DNA of 64,000 bases, from positions 186,001-250,000 of the forward strand of contig NZ_FXWP01000025.1 in NCBI RefSeq assembly GCF_900184035.1, written 5' to 3'. The number at the start of each line of letters is the position of its first letter. Positions within the stretch are counted from its first letter, which is position 1. Origin of the DNA: Kosakonia pseudosacchari. Lineage in GTDB: Bacteria > Pseudomonadota > Gammaproteobacteria > Enterobacterales > Enterobacteriaceae. Under the pieces are notes generated by a model. That model was not told where the DNA came from, did not search any database, and worked only from the letters and a program-made list of their open reading frames with translations. Both the position numbers and the translations under genes were made by a program. Of this stretch, positions 49,561-62,021 are shown piece by piece.

Positions 49561-49870
49561 TCATTTGAAATATTCTAATTTCACCTCATTTTTCGGATTA
49601 GATTTTCTCATGTCGCGTTTTTTTCTTTTCGGGAAAATCCTCTCTTTTGCAGAGTGAAATGCTGCAATCTCTTCTCCGTTGTCGGTAATGCTGATTTTTA
49701 ATGAAAGGTGAATCGTTTTTCACCAGAATAATACTCTGATGGCATTTTGTGCGTGATGGGTCATAAGCTAATGTGATGGACCATTTTTCTTTATGGTTAA
49801 GCTCTGCTTTCGGTGATAAGTTCAGGCCAAAGAGAACGTTTGCGTCGACGTCGTAAAACGGTGTCGGCAC
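49561..49870 (-). pseudogene. Possible small gene with a one-base frameshift, upstream of gcvT
   Basis: A minus-strand frame from GTG 49870 reads MPTPFYDVDANVLFGLNL ... KWSITLAYDPSRTKC ... SIILVK. If one base of the five-T run at 49716-49720 (plus strand) is dropped, it goes on as TIHLSLKISITDNGEEIAAF ... and ends KLEYFK at the TGA 49561-49563, about 104 residues. There is no ribosome site and I know no such family. It may be a chance reading of an AT-rich regulatory region; gcvT promoters bind Lrp and GcvA in this area. Confidence 0.25.
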
Positions 49871-49936
49871 CAGTTGTTTTGGCGCAAATTACGCCGCTGA
49901 AAAACGTGATAGCTCAGCTTATTCGACGAGGAAAAG
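49871..49936 (+). promoter_or_regulatory. gcvT leader
   Basis: The last part of the 423-bp ubiI-gcvT gap carries GAGGAAAAG just before the gcvT ATG. AT-rich upstream DNA is expected to bind Lrp and GcvA by analogy with E. coli, but I see no definite site. Confidence 0.4.
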
Positions 49937-51031
49937 ATGGCTCAGCAGACCCCTTTGTATGAACAACACACTCTAAACGGCGCCCGCATGGTGGATTTTC
50001 ATGGCTGGATGATGCCGCTGCATTACGGCTCTCAAATCGATGAACACCACGCGGTGCGCACCGATGCCGGAATGTTTGATGTGTCGCACATGACCATCGT
50101 CGATCTCAAAGGCAGCCGCACCCGGGAGTTTCTGCGGTATTTGTTGGCAAACGACGTCGCCAAACTCACGAAGCCCGGTAAAGCGCTCTACACCGGCATG
50201 CTAAATGCCTCGGGCGGCGTAATTGATGACTTAATCGTCTACTACTTCACTGAAGATTTTTTCCGCCTCGTTGTAAACTCCGCCACCCGCGAAAAAGACC
50301 TCTCCTGGATTTCCCAACACGCTGAACCTTATGCCATCGACATCACTGTGCGTGATGATCTGTCGCTGATCGCGGTACAAGGCCCGAACGCGCAGGCGAA
50401 AGCCGCCAGCCTGTTTACTGACGAGCAGCGTCACGCCGTTGAAGGTATGAAACCATTCTTTGGCGTGGAAACCGGTGATCTGTTCATTGCGACCACCGGT
50501 TATACCGGCGAAGCAGGGTATGAAATTGCGCTGCCCAATGAAAAAGCGGCCAGCTTCTGGCAAGCGCTGGTCAATGCGGGCGTGAAACCTTGCGGCCTTG
50601 GCGCACGCGATACGCTGCGTCTGGAAGCGGGTATGAACCTGTACGGTCAGGAGATGGATGAAGGTATCTCTCCGCTGGCCGCCAATATGGGCTGGACGAT
50701 CGCCTGGGAGCCGCAGGATCGTGAATTTATTGGTCGTGAAGCGCTGGAACTGCAACGCGAAAAAGGCACCGAACAGCTGGTTGGCCTGGTGATGACGGAA
50801 AAAGGCGTATTGCGTAATGAACTGCCGGTGCACTTCACCGATGCGCAAGGCAATGTGCAAAAAGGCGTGATCACCAGCGGTACGTTCTCGCCAACGCTCG
50901 GCTACAGTATTGCACTGGCACGTGTTCCGGCGGGGATCGGCGAAAATGCTGTTGTACAGATCCGCAACCGCGAAATGCCGGTGAAAGTCACTAAACCTGT
51001 TTTTGTACGCGCTGGTAAACCCGTCGCGTAA
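49937..51031 (+). CDS. gcvT: Glycine cleavage system T protein (aminomethyltransferase)
   Basis: The 364-residue tetrahydrofolate-dependent enzyme releases ammonia from the aminomethyl group on GcvH and makes methylene-THF. Marks are [47 protein letters not shown] and [19 protein letters not shown]. It leads the gcvT-gcvH-gcvP operon, with gcvH 23 bp downstream. Confidence 0.97.
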   Translation: MAQQTPLYEQHTLNGARMVDFHGWMMPLHYGSQIDEHHAVRTDAGMFDVSHMTIVDLKGSRTREFLRYLLANDVAKLTKPGKALYTGMLNASGGVIDDLIVYYFTEDFFRLVVNSATREKDLSWISQHAEPYAIDITVRDDLSLIAVQGPNAQAKAASLFTDEQRHAVEGMKPFFGVETGDLFIATTGYTGEAGYEIALPNEKAASFWQALVNAGVKPCGLGARDTLRLEAGMNLYGQEMDEGISPLAANMGWTIAWEPQDREFIGREALELQREKGTEQLVGLVMTEKGVLRNELPVHFTDAQGNVQKGVITSGTFSPTLGYSIALARVPAGIGENAVVQIRNREMPVKVTKPVFVRAGKPVA

Positions 51032-51054
51032 TCTTTTTATCTGGAGAGAATGAA

Positions 51055-51444
51055 ATGAGCAACGTACCAGGCGAACTGAAATACAGCAAAGAACATGAGT
51101 GGCTGCGCAAAGAAGCGGACGGCACTTACACCGTTGGCATCACCGAACATGCGCAAGAACTGCTGGGCGATATGGTGTTTGTCGATCTGCCGGAAGCGGG
51201 CGCGACCGTCAGCGCGGGCGATGATTGCGCCGTTGCCGAATCGGTAAAAGCGGCTTCTGATATCTACGCGCCAATCAGCGGTGAAATTGTGGCGGTTAAT
51301 GATCAACTGGCCGATTCGCCGGAGCTGGTCAACAGCGAGCCGTATGGCGAAGGCTGGATTTTCAAAATTAAAGCCAGCGACGAAGCCGAAGTTGCCGCGC
51401 TGCTGGATGCGACAGCGTACGCCGCGCTGCTCGAAGACGAGTAA
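51055..51444 (+). CDS. gcvH: Glycine cleavage system H protein (lipoyl carrier)
   Basis: The 129-residue protein carries the lipoyl arm that shuttles aminomethyl groups between GcvP and GcvT. The lipoylated lysine is in [17 protein letters not shown] at about residue 65. It starts [16 protein letters not shown] behind GGAGAG. An ERIC element separates it from gcvP. Confidence 0.97.
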   Translation: MSNVPGELKYSKEHEWLRKEADGTYTVGITEHAQELLGDMVFVDLPEAGATVSAGDDCAVAESVKAASDIYAPISGEIVAVNDQLADSPELVNSEPYGEGWIFKIKASDEAEVAALLDATAYAALLEDE

Positions 51445-51568
51445 ATACGCCTCATCCTTCGCGTGGCAGGCGCGTTGGCTTCCACGCATTCCCGGGCGCT
51501 TACTGATGTCAGCGGCCGGGGATGTGCTGCGTCGCCGCCTTCCTGCAATGCGAAGGGCTTAGCATATT
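51445..51568 (-). repeat. ERIC element between gcvH and gcvP
   Basis: About 124 bp starting directly after the gcvH stop. It carries GCGTTGGCTTCCACGC, GCTTACTGATGTCAGC, GGGGATGTGCTGCGTCGCCG and CCTTCCTGCAATGCGAAG, which match ERIC in reverse orientation, and its ends (CATCCTTCGCG and CGAAGGGCTTAGCATAT) are imperfect inverted repeats. It is transcribed within the gcvTHP operon. Confidence 0.8.
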
Positions 51569-51617
51569 CAGGTAATTTCCAAATACGATTCACTGCACGT
51601 TTCAGGAACCATCGCTC

Positions 51618-54491
51618 ATGACACAGACTTTAAGCCAGCTTGAAAACCGTGGCGCTTTCATTGGACGTCACATTGGGCCGGATGCTCAGCAACAGCAGGA
51701 GATGCTGAACACAGTTGGCGCGGATTCGTTAAACGCACTGATTGGCCAGATCGTGCCAAAAGACATCCAGCTTGCCACTCCGCCGCAGGTTGGGGAATCG
51801 ACCACTGAGTTCGCTGCCCTGGCCGAGCTGAAAGCGATTGCCAGCCGCAACAAGCGCTTTAAGTCTTACATTGGCATGGGCTACACCGCCGTGCAGTTGC
51901 CGCCGGTTATTCTGCGCAACATGCTGGAAAATCCAGGCTGGTACACCGCCTACACCCCGTATCAGCCGGAAGTGTCGCAGGGCCGCCTTGAAGCGCTGCT
52001 CAACTTCCAGCAGGTTACGCTCGATCTCACCGGGCTGGATATCGCTTCCGCGTCGTTGCTGGATGAAGCCACCGCCGCAGCTGAAGCGATGGCCATGGCG
52101 AAGCGCGTCAGCAAACTGAAAGGCGCCAACCGCTTCTTCGTCGCGGCCGATGTGCATCCGCAAACGCTCGATGTCGTGCGCACTCGCGCCGAAACCTTCG
52201 GTTTTGACGTGATTGTTGATGACGCGGCTAAAGTTCTCGATCACCAGGATGTGTTCGGCGTACTGCTCCAGCAGGTCGGCACGACGGGTGAAGTGCATGA
52301 TTACAGCGCGCTGATTAACGAACTGAAATCCCGCAAAATCGTGGTCAGCGTTGCCGCCGATTTGTTGACGCTGGTGCAACTGACTGCACCAGGTAAACAG
52401 GGGGCCGACATTGTGTTTGGCTCCGCGCAACGCTTTGGCGTGCCGATGGGCTACGGTGGCCCGCACGCGGCATTCTTTGCCGCAAAAGATGAATTCAAAC
52501 GTTCCATGCCAGGCCGCATTATCGGTGTGTCGAAAGATGCCGCCGGCAACACCGCGCTGCGCATGGCGATGCAGACGCGCGAGCAGCATATTCGTCGCGA
52601 GAAAGCCAACTCCAACATCTGCACTTCGCAGGTTCTGCTGGCCAATATCGCCAGCTTGTACGCGGTGTTCCATGGTCCGTCCGGGCTGAAACGCATTGCC
52701 GGACGTATTCATCGTCTGACCGATATCCTCGCTGCCGGTTTACAACGCGGTGGCCTGAAGCTGCGCCACGCGCACTACTTTGACACCCTGTGTGTTGATG
52801 TTGCGGACAAAGCCGCCGTGCTGGCTCGCGCCGAAGCGCAGGAGATTAACCTGCGTAGCGACATTCTTAACGCCGTTGGCATCACGCTGGATGAAACCAC
52901 CACGCGTGAAGATGTGCAGGTGCTGTTTAACGTGCTGCTGGGCGACAAACATGGTCTGGATATTGATGCGCTGGATAAAGAGGTCGCGCTTGATAGCCGT
53001 TCCATCCCGCAGAGTATGCTGCGTGAAGACGCTTTCCTGACGCACCCGGTGTTTAATCGCTATCACAGCGAAACCGAGATGATGCGTTATATGCATTTGC
53101 TGGAGCGTAAAGATCTGGCGCTCAACCAGGCGATGATCCCACTGGGCTCCTGCACCATGAAACTGAACGCGGCGGCGGAAATGATCCCCATCACCTGGCC
53201 GGAATTCGCGGAACTGCACCCGTTCTGCCCGCCGGAACAGGCTGAGGGCTATCACCAGATGATCGCTCAGCTCTCTGACTGGTTGGTAAAACTGACCGGT
53301 TATGATGCGCTCTGCATGCAGCCGAACTCCGGCGCGCAGGGCGAATACGCCGGTTTGCTGGCGATTCGTCACTACCATGAAAGCCGCAACGAAGGTCACC
53401 GCGACATCTGTCTGATCCCAAGTTCTGCGCACGGTACTAACCCGGCATCGGCACAGATGGCGGGGATGCAGGTTGTGGTGGTTGCTTGTGATAAAAACGG
53501 CAATATCGATCTGGCTGATTTGCGCGCGAAAGCGGAGCAGGCGGGCGATAACCTCTCCTGCATCATGGTGACGTACCCGTCCACCCACGGTGTGTATGAA
53601 GAGACCATTCGCGAAGTGTGTGAAGTGGTGCATCAGTTTGGCGGTCAGGTTTACCTGGATGGCGCGAACATGAATGCGCAGGTGGGTATCACGTCGCCGG
53701 GCTTTATCGGCGCGGATGTGTCGCACCTCAACCTGCATAAAACCTTCTGCATTCCGCACGGCGGTGGCGGTCCGGGCATGGGGCCGATTGGCGTGAAAGC
53801 GCATCTGGCACCGTTTGTACCGGGTCACAGTGTGGTGCAGATTGAAGGGATGCTCACCCGTCAGGGCGCGGTCTCTGCGGCGCCGTTTGGCAGCGCGTCG
53901 ATTCTGCCGATCAGCTGGATGTATATCCGCATGATGGGCGCAGAAGGGCTGAAACAAGCGAGTCAGGTGGCGATCCTTAATGCCAACTATATCGCCAGCC
54001 GTCTGAAAGAGGCTTTCCCGGTGCTGTATACCGGTCGCGATGGTCGCGTTGCGCACGAGTGTATTCTCGACATTCGCCCGCTGAAAGAAGAGACCGGCAT
54101 CAGCGAACTGGATATCGCTAAGCGCCTGATCGATTACGGTTTCCATGCGCCAACCATGTCTTTCCCGGTGGCCGGTACGTTGATGGTTGAACCGACCGAA
54201 TCGGAGAGCAAAGTCGAACTGGATCGCTTTATCGATGCCATGCTGGCGATTCGTGCGGAAATCGAACGTGTGAAACAGGGTGAGTGGACGCTGGAAGATA
54301 ACCCGCTGGTTAACGCACCGCACACGCAGAATGAGCTGGTGGCTGAGTGGAATCACGATTACACCCGCGAACTGGCTGTGTTCCCGGCAGGTTTTGCCAA
54401 CAAATACTGGCCGACCGTGAAGCGTCTGGACGATGTGTACGGCGACCGTAACCTGTTCTGTTCCTGCGTGCCGATGAGCGAATATCAGTAA
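51618..54491 (+). CDS. gcvP: Glycine dehydrogenase (decarboxylating), P protein
   Basis: The 957-residue PLP enzyme decarboxylates glycine and passes the aminomethyl group to GcvH. The PLP lysine is in [17 protein letters not shown] (about residue 706), and two homologous halves are typical of the single-chain form. N-terminal marks are [17 protein letters not shown] and [15 protein letters not shown]. Long open frames on the other strand (for example 52740-54356) are shadows of its codon pattern. Confidence 0.97.
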   Translation: MTQTLSQLENRGAFIGRHIGPDAQQQQEMLNTVGADSLNALIGQIVPKDIQLATPPQVGESTTEFAALAELKAIASRNKRFKSYIGMGYTAVQLPPVILRNMLENPGWYTAYTPYQPEVSQGRLEALLNFQQVTLDLTGLDIASASLLDEATAAAEAMAMAKRVSKLKGANRFFVAADVHPQTLDVVRTRAETFGFDVIVDDAAKVLDHQDVFGVLLQQVGTTGEVHDYSALINELKSRKIVVSVAADLLTLVQLTAPGKQGADIVFGSAQRFGVPMGYGGPHAAFFAAKDEFKRSMPGRIIGVSKDAAGNTALRMAMQTREQHIRREKANSNICTSQVLLANIASLYAVFHGPSGLKRIAGRIHRLTDILAAGLQRGGLKLRHAHYFDTLCVDVADKAAVLARAEAQEINLRSDILNAVGITLDETTTREDVQVLFNVLLGDKHGLDIDALDKEVALDSRSIPQSMLREDAFLTHPVFNRYHSETEMMRYMHLLERKDLALNQAMIPLGSCTMKLNAAAEMIPITWPEFAELHPFCPPEQAEGYHQMIAQLSDWLVKLTGYDALCMQPNSGAQGEYAGLLAIRHYHESRNEGHRDICLIPSSAHGTNPASAQMAGMQVVVVACDKNGNIDLADLRAKAEQAGDNLSCIMVTYPSTHGVYEETIREVCEVVHQFGGQVYLDGANMNAQVGITSPGFIGADVSHLNLHKTFCIPHGGGGPGMGPIGVKAHLAPFVPGHSVVQIEGMLTRQGAVSAAPFGSASILPISWMYIRMMGAEGLKQASQVAILNANYIASRLKEAFPVLYTGRDGRVAHECILDIRPLKEETGISELDIAKRLIDYGFHAPTMSFPVAGTLMVEPTESESKVELDRFIDAMLAIRAEIERVKQGEWTLEDNPLVNAPHTQNELVAEWNHDYTRELAVFPAGFANKYWPTVKRLDDVYGDRNLFCSCVPMSEYQ

Positions 54492-54512
54492 TGCGCTGAT
54501 TCGGCTATCTTT

Positions 54513-54536
54513 TAAGGGCGCTTCGGCGCCCTTTTA
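54513..54536 (+). terminator. gcvP terminator
   Basis: AGGGCGC-TTCG-GCGCCCT, a stable tetraloop hairpin, followed by TTTAC TTTT. Confidence 0.9.
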
Positions 54537-54553
54537 CTTTTCAGGAGAACCAG

Positions 54554-55297
54554 ATGGCGATTGCATTAGTGACCGGTGGCAGCCGGGGAATTGGCCGCGC
54601 AACCGCGCTGCTGCTGGCACAAGAAGGCTACACCGTTGCCGTTAATTATCACCGCAACAAGTCTGCTGCCGACGACGTGGTGGCGGAAATCAGCGCGCAG
54701 GGTGGGCATGCGTTCGCAGTACAGGCCGATATCAGCGATGAAGCGCAGGTACAGGCTATGTTCGCGTCTCTTGATGAAAAACCGGAACCGCTTACCGCGT
54801 TGGTCAATAATGCCGGGATCCTGTTTCAGCAGAGCCGGGTTGAGCAACTGAGCGCAGAACGCATTAATCGCGTGCTGGCGACCAACGTGACGGGCTATTT
54901 CCTCTGCTGTCGTGAAGCGGTAAAACGGATGTCCACCCAACACGGTGGGCACGGCGGCGCGATTGTTAATGTTTCCTCGGCGGCGGCGCGTCTCGGCTCG
55001 CCCGGCGAATACGTCGATTATGCGGCGTCAAAAGGGGCCGTCGATACGCTCACAACCGGGCTGGCTCTGGAAGTTGCGGCGAACGGTATCCGCGTGAATG
55101 GTGTGCGTCCGGGTTTTATCTACACAGAGATGCATGCCAGCGGCGGTGAGCCCGGGCGTGTGGACCGGGTGAGCAGCGCGATCCCGATGCGGCGCGGTGG
55201 GCAACCGGAAGAAGTGGCGCAGGGCATTGTCTGGTTGTTGAGTGACAAAGCGTCGTATGTTACCGGCAGTTTTCTCGATTTAGCCGGCGGCAGATAA
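54554..55297 (+). CDS. ygfF: Short-chain dehydrogenase YgfF
   Basis: The 247-residue SDR oxidoreductase has the NAD(P) motif VTGGSRGIGRATALLLA, the NNAG motif in ALVNNAGILF, and the catalytic Ser and YxxxK in VNVSSAAARLG and YVDYAASKGAVD. The substrate is unknown; the E. coli neighbour in the same place is its close homologue. It is convergent with bglA. Confidence 0.92.
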   Translation: MAIALVTGGSRGIGRATALLLAQEGYTVAVNYHRNKSAADDVVAEISAQGGHAFAVQADISDEAQVQAMFASLDEKPEPLTALVNNAGILFQQSRVEQLSAERINRVLATNVTGYFLCCREAVKRMSTQHGGHGGAIVNVSSAAARLGSPGEYVDYAASKGAVDTLTTGLALEVAANGIRVNGVRPGFIYTEMHASGGEPGRVDRVSSAIPMRRGGQPEEVAQGIVWLLSDKASYVTGSFLDLAGGR

Positions 55298-55300
55298 ACA

Positions 55301-55324
55301 CTCCTCTCCCGTCAGGGAGAGGAG
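55301..55324. terminator. Bidirectional terminator between ygfF and bglA
   Basis: CTCCTCTCCC pairs with GGGAGAGGAG in a 10-bp stem between the convergent genes. Confidence 0.75.
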
Positions 55325-55333
55325 TTTACCGTG

Positions 55334-56860
<1,527 letters not shown>

Positions 56861-56883
56861 CACCGAAAAAACACACTGTTTTT

Positions 56884-57612
56884 TTATGCTATTTTCTTCG
56901 CCAGTTTACGTCCCAGCGATTCGAGAATATAAATAACAGGAATTTGCGTAGTAATATCGTAGCCGCCGCTAATGCGCATTTGCGGCACATGCCAGGAGAT
57001 ATTAAAGTCCGCCAGTTTTGCCAGTCGGGAGTGTTCGTGGCTGGTGATCGACAGTACTTTGCAATGGTGCAGGCTGAACTGGCTGGCGAAGCGCAGGATC
57101 TCTTCCGTCTCACCTGAAACCGAAAGGACAATTGCCAGTGCGTTTTTAGCCATATCATTGGTGACCGGGAAATAAGGATCATCGATATGGTTACTGAATT
57201 TACCGATATTTGAGAAGAATCTTGCGCCATATTTCGCCAGCGCACCCGATGTGCCAGCGCCGACAAATATAATGCGCTCGGAAGATAATATGATATCAAC
57301 AGTGTTATCTAATAATTTATCAAACTCGTCATTGTTAACGCTTTTAAAAAAACTGATCACTTCGCTGGCGCCAAAATTCGCTTGCGGCGGCTCATTCTGC
57401 TCTAAATATAATTTAAAACGCACACGGAATTCCGAGTAGCCTTCACAGTTGAGCTTGCGGCAAAAGCGCAACACGGTCGTGGTGGAGACGCCCGCCGCAT
57501 CGGCCAGCTCACGAATGGTCATGTACATCACTTTGTCGCGATTTTTGATGACAAAGTTGTAAACCAACATCTCCAGAGTATTCAGGCTGGCGATGGCGGA
57601 GTGAGTAAACAT
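56884..57612 (-). CDS. RpiR/MurR-family transcriptional regulator
   Basis: The 242-residue regulator has an N-terminal helix-turn-helix (RELADAAGVSTTTVLRFCRK, about residues 35-54) and a C-terminal SIS sugar-phosphate-binding domain (RIIFVGAGTSGALAKYGARF; LAIVLSVSGETEEILRFA). I take MFTHSAIASLNTLE (57612) as start; the frame continues to 57693. Such proteins sense sugar phosphates, and the gene lies directly before bglA on the same strand. E. coli has yqfB here instead. Confidence 0.88.
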   Translation of the reverse strand: MFTHSAIASLNTLEMLVYNFVIKNRDKVMYMTIRELADAAGVSTTTVLRFCRKLNCEGYSEFRVRFKLYLEQNEPPQANFGASEVISFFKSVNNDEFDKLLDNTVDIILSSERIIFVGAGTSGALAKYGARFFSNIGKFSNHIDDPYFPVTNDMAKNALAIVLSVSGETEEILRFASQFSLHHCKVLSITSHEHSRLAKLADFNISWHVPQMRISGGYDITTQIPVIYILESLGRKLAKKIA

Positions 57613-57815
57613 TGTCACGGCGATATCCTTTGCTTGCGGTAAACGTAGCCCAATGCCACCCGGCAGGCTTTTTGCGTGCTCACATGCTGCCATAACTCCG
57701 GCACTGTTTCCCTGACTTTCGCATTCATGGCATGCAGCCTACGTCATGAAACATTCATCAACGATATTTATTTTAGCGTACAGGTGTGCACTGGAATCAT
57801 TCTCAGTTACTCTAG

Positions 57816-58511
<696 letters not shown>

Positions 58512-58519
58512 GCAGTAGT

Positions 58520-58544
58520 GCCGGGCGGCTTTTGCCAGCCCGGC
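58520..58544. repeat. REP-like palindrome between yqfA and ygfZ
   Basis: GCCGGGC and GCCCGGC with a short loop (GGCTTTTGCCA) form a REP-like unit in the 61-bp convergent gap; it may serve as terminator for both genes. Confidence 0.65.
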
Positions 58545-58572
58545 TATAGCATGGCAGTTGTTTTAACGCGGA

Positions 58573-59556
58573 TTATTCTTCTTCCAGCGAGTAGGGCAGC
58601 GGCTCGATGCTTAATGTATTGGCATCGTCGCGTACGCGGAACACGCTGTTTGGTTCCATGTCATTATTCATCACGACCTGAACCAGCACGCGGCCGTCAT
58701 CTAACTGAGTGGATGCCAGCACCGTACCGGTGCGACGCCAGTTTTCACCCATTTTTAGCTCAAGATCTTCACCCGCTTCCGGCGTGCGGCTGGCAGCGCC
58801 TGCCAGGTACCACAGCGCACGCTTGTTGGCACCACGGAATTTCGCGCGAGCAACCATTTCTTGCCCGGTATAACACCCTTTTTTGAAGCTGATGCCGCCC
58901 AACGCCTGCAGGTTGGTTGCCTGCGGAATGAATTGCGCGCTGTTTGGCTCATCAATCACGGGTAACCCGGCTTCGATATTTAGCGCCAGCCACTGTTGGC
59001 TGTTGTTAAGCTGCGCTTCACCACGTAGTTTTTCCGTCACCTGTTCTGCCGTTGCGACATCAGTAACCAGCAGGAAACGCTCGCCCGGATGTTCAAACCA
59101 CAGGAGAGTTGTTTCCCCTTCCTGCACAACCTGCTTTTCGCTGTCCGGCAGCGTTGTGAAGAGATTAGCCAGCGCGGCGCGAGCCTGAAAACCAGCAACG
59201 CCCAGCAGCACATGTTCGTCATCTGCGGCGATAGTGACTTTTGAGAAAACGGCGTACTTTTTCAGTTCACGAAGTTGCGATTCACGCACGCTGCGGCGCA
59301 AAATCCAGGCAAACCCTTCCTGATAGTGAAACAACCGCATATTGCTCCACATTTTGCCTTTAGAATCGCAATGCGCCGCCAGCAGATGCTGATCTGCTGC
59401 CATTTTCGACACGTCAGCAGTGACCTGGCCCTGCAGGTATTTCTCGCTATCCGCACCGGTAATGGTTGCCAGCGCCCAGTCATCGAGCGTCATAAGCGTC
59501 AGCGGCAGACGGGCAGATGCGGTCGGCTGGCGCGGAGGAAATGGAGTAAAAGCCAT
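58573..59556 (-). CDS. ygfZ: tRNA-modifying/iron-sulfur maturation protein YgfZ
   Basis: The 327-residue folate-binding protein, a GcvT relative, helps to maintain certain iron-sulfur enzymes such as MiaB. The signature is [17 protein letters not shown] near residue 225, with the conserved Cys. The N-terminus [20 protein letters not shown] is as in E. coli. It is divergent from sdhE with a 247-bp gap. Confidence 0.95.
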   Translation of the reverse strand: MAFTPFPPRQPTASARLPLTLMTLDDWALATITGADSEKYLQGQVTADVSKMAADQHLLAAHCDSKGKMWSNMRLFHYQEGFAWILRRSVRESQLRELKKYAVFSKVTIAADDEHVLLGVAGFQARAALANLFTTLPDSEKQVVQEGETTLLWFEHPGERFLLVTDVATAEQVTEKLRGEAQLNNSQQWLALNIEAGLPVIDEPNSAQFIPQATNLQALGGISFKKGCYTGQEMVARAKFRGANKRALWYLAGAASRTPEAGEDLELKMGENWRRTGTVLASTQLDDGRVLVQVVMNNDMEPNSVFRVRDDANTLSIEPLPYSLEEE

Positions 59557-59735
59557 AATAATGTCCTGATTAGCTTAACGCTGTGTTGGTACTTAATGGT
59601 AAAAGAGCCATTGTTCAATGCAAGCGATAAAGCATGCGATTTGTGCCATTGTGCGAGCATTGCGAGGCTGCTACGCAGCACTGTGATAATTTTGCAGACG
59701 ATGCGATTTATTCTGGAAGCAGGTCCGGGAAGCTA

Positions 59736-59757
59736 AATATTCCGCAAAAGGAATATT
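59736..59757. promoter_or_regulatory. Perfect inverted repeat upstream of sdhE
   Basis: AATATTCC-GCAAAA-GGAATATT, an exact 8-bp inverted repeat about 45 bp before the sdhE ATG. It looks like an operator, but I cannot name its protein. Confidence 0.5.
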
Positions 59758-59803
59758 AAAAGCACGTTACAATAGGCCCTCATGCCTATGAAGGGAGAAG
59801 AAC

Positions 59804-60070
59804 ATGGATATTAATAATAAAGCCCGTATCCATTGGGCCTGTCGCCGCGGAATGCGCGAACTCGATATCTCCATCATGCCTTTTTTTGAACACGAGTACG
59901 ACTCGCTCAGTGACCACGACAAACAGGTGTTTGTGCGTCTGCTGGAGAGTGATGATCCGGATTTATTCAACTGGTTGATGAATCATGGCAAACCCCAGGA
60001 CGCGGAGTTGCAGCGAATGGTGCAGTTAATTCAGACACGGAATCGGGATCGTGGTCCTGTGGCAATCTGA
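59804..60070 (+). CDS. sdhE: FAD assembly factor SdhE
   Basis: The 88-residue protein helps attach FAD covalently to succinate dehydrogenase and fumarate reductase. The conserved RRGMRELDI motif with its RGxxE core is near residue 13, and [20 protein letters not shown] follows. Formerly YgfY/CptB. It overlaps cptA by about 20 bp. Confidence 0.95.
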   Translation: MDINNKARIHWACRRGMRELDISIMPFFEHEYDSLSDHDKQVFVRLLESDDPDLFNWLMNHGKPQDAELQRMVQLIQTRNRDRGPVAI

Positions 60071-60467
60071 TTTACGCGTCTCATGGCGCGCGCAATGGAT
60101 TTCGTTATTACTGCACGGGCTGGTGGCGGCGTTCATTCTTTTTATGCCCTGGCCGTTGAGCTATACGCCGCTATGGCTTTTGCTGCTGTCGCTGGTGGTT
60201 TTTGACTGCGTGCGCAGCCAGCGGCGGATCAACGCCTGCCACGGAGAGATCAAACTGCTGATGGATTCCCGCCTGCGCTGGCAAGGTGTGGAGTGGGATA
60301 TTATCGGTACACCCTGGATGATCCGCGGCGGCATGATGCTGCGATTACGCCGTGCGGAAGACGGGCGGCGCCAGCATTTATGGCTGGCGGCAGACAGTAT
60401 GGATTCGCAGGAGTGGCGCGATCTACGCCGGATGATCACCCAAAATCCGGCGCAGGGGCTACATTAA
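60051..60467 (+). CDS. cptA: CptA/YgfX membrane protein
   Basis: The 138-residue inner-membrane protein has two adjacent hydrophobic helices ([18 protein letters not shown] and [17 protein letters not shown]). In E. coli it was proposed as a toxin acting on MreB and FtsZ, but later work links the sdhE-ygfX pair to flavinylation. The GTG start at 60051 lies within sdhE; translation is coupled. Confidence 0.93.
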   Translation: MVLWQSDLRVSWRAQWISLLLHGLVAAFILFMPWPLSYTPLWLLLLSLVVFDCVRSQRRINACHGEIKLLMDSRLRWQGVEWDIIGTPWMIRGGMMLRLRRAEDGRRQHLWLAADSMDSQEWRDLRRMITQNPAQGLH

Positions 60468-60479
60468 GGCGGGGATGGC

Positions 60480-61001
60480 TCAGCCGAGCCGTTCCGCCAT
60501 TTCCGTCAGTATTTGCTCGCACCAGCCTTGAATACGTTCATCGCTTAGATCGTACTGATTGGTCTCATCCAGCGCCAGTCCGACAAAGAGCTGCCCATCG
60601 GCAATGACCGGTTTTTTACTGGTAAATTCATAGCCTTCTGTCGGCCAGTAACCAATGAATGTCGCCCCTTTGGGGGCCAGTTTGTCGTGGAGCATGCCGA
60701 GTGCGTCGAGGAACCATTCGCCGTAACCGAGCTGATCGCCCATGCCATACAGCGCGATGATTTTTCCGTCGAGATTGAGGTTATCAAGCTGATCCCAAAC
60801 CGCTTCCCAGTCTTCCTGCAGCTCGCCGAAATCCCAGGTTGGAATGCCCAGAATAAGCGCGTCGTACTGTTCCATCAGGGCGGGAGCATCATCTTTCAGG
60901 TTGTGCAGCGTCACCAGTTCCGGGCCGATAATATCGCGGATTTTTTCTGCCGCCATCTCGGTGTAGCAGGTGCTGGAACCGTAAAACAGACCGATATTCA
61001 T
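60480..61001 (-). CDS. fldB: Flavodoxin 2
   Basis: The 173-residue FMN-binding electron carrier is induced by SoxRS in E. coli. The phosphate-binding loop is in [19 protein letters not shown], and [18 protein letters not shown] and [17 protein letters not shown] cover the FMN site. It is divergent from xerD. Confidence 0.95.
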   Translation of the reverse strand: MNIGLFYGSSTCYTEMAAEKIRDIIGPELVTLHNLKDDAPALMEQYDALILGIPTWDFGELQEDWEAVWDQLDNLNLDGKIIALYGMGDQLGYGEWFLDALGMLHDKLAPKGATFIGYWPTEGYEFTSKKPVIADGQLFVGLALDETNQYDLSDERIQGWCEQILTEMAERLG

Positions 61002-61100
61002 AACGTAAACTTCTCGATTCTTGATGTGTCTTTTTACGCAGTGTACCAGAATCGTCCATCAATCAGGCATAATGCAGCGTTTGAGTAAAGGAGACGCTGG

Positions 61101-61997
61101 ATGGAACAGGATCTCGCACGTATCGAACAGTTTCTCGACGCTCTCTGGCTTGAGAACAATCTGGCGGAAAATACGCTAAACGCTTACCGCCGTGATTTGA
61201 AAAGCGTGGTGGAGTGGTTGCACCACCACGCCAGCAGTCTGGAAAAAGCGCAAGGCGATGATTTACAAGCGCTGTTAGCTGAAAGGGTGAGCGGTGGTTA
61301 TAAGGCCACCAGCTCGGCGCGCTTGCTTAGCGCCGTGCGGCGTTTCTTTCAGTACCTTTATCGGGAAAAAGTACGCAGCGACGATCCCAGCGCATTGCTC
61401 GCATCACCTAAATTGCCGCAACGTTTACCGAAAGACTTAAGTGAAACGCAGGTGAGCAGGCTTTTGCAGGCGCCGGCGGTTGACCAACCGCTGGAGTTAC
61501 GCGATAAAGCGATGCTTGAGGTGTTGTATGCGACCGGCCTTCGCGTCTCTGAACTGGTTGGCCTGACGATGAGTGATATCAGCCTGCGTCAGGGCGTGGT
61601 GCGAGTGATTGGTAAAGGCAATAAAGAGCGCCTGGTGCCGCTGGGCGAAGAGGCGGTGTACTGGGTCGAAAACTTTCTGGAACATGGTCGCCCCTGGCTG
61701 CTTAACGGTGCTTCAATTGATGTGCTGTTTCCAAGCCAGCGCGCGCAGCAGATGACGCGCCAGACTTTCTGGCATCGCATCAAACACTATGCGGCGCTTG
61801 CGGGCATCGACAGTGAAAAGCTCTCGCCCCACGTTTTGCGCCATGCGTTTGCCACCCATCTGCTCAACCACGGCGCGGATCTGCGAGTAGTGCAAATGCT
61901 TTTAGGCCACCAGGATTTATCGACCACGCAAATTTATACGCATGTCGCTACCGAGCGACTGCGCAAGCTTCATCAACAGCATCACCCGCGGGCGTGA
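61101..61997 (+). CDS. xerD: Site-specific tyrosine recombinase XerD
   Basis: The 298-residue recombinase resolves chromosome dimers at dif with XerC and FtsK. The catalytic pieces are ATGLRVSELVGLTM (Arg), LSPHVLRHAFATHLLNHGAD (His-x2-Arg) and LGHQDLSTTQIYTHV (Tyr). ATG 61101 follows AAAGGAGA. It starts the xerD-dsbC-recJ operon. Confidence 0.97.
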   Translation: MEQDLARIEQFLDALWLENNLAENTLNAYRRDLKSVVEWLHHHASSLEKAQGDDLQALLAERVSGGYKATSSARLLSAVRRFFQYLYREKVRSDDPSALLASPKLPQRLPKDLSETQVSRLLQAPAVDQPLELRDKAMLEVLYATGLRVSELVGLTMSDISLRQGVVRVIGKGNKERLVPLGEEAVYWVENFLEHGRPWLLNGASIDVLFPSQRAQQMTRQTFWHRIKHYAALAGIDSEKLSPHVLRHAFATHLLNHGADLRVVQMLLGHQDLSTTQIYTHVATERLRKLHQQHHPRA

Positions 61998-62021
61998 ATG
62001 CTGACAATCTAAGGATGTGTT

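Noticed and set aside
52740-54356. Long open frame on the minus strand opposite gcvP (over 500 codons)
   Set aside because: It runs antisense to gcvP, a well-supported gene, and its translation has no recognisable domain; high-GC codon use in gcvP leaves the opposite strand open.
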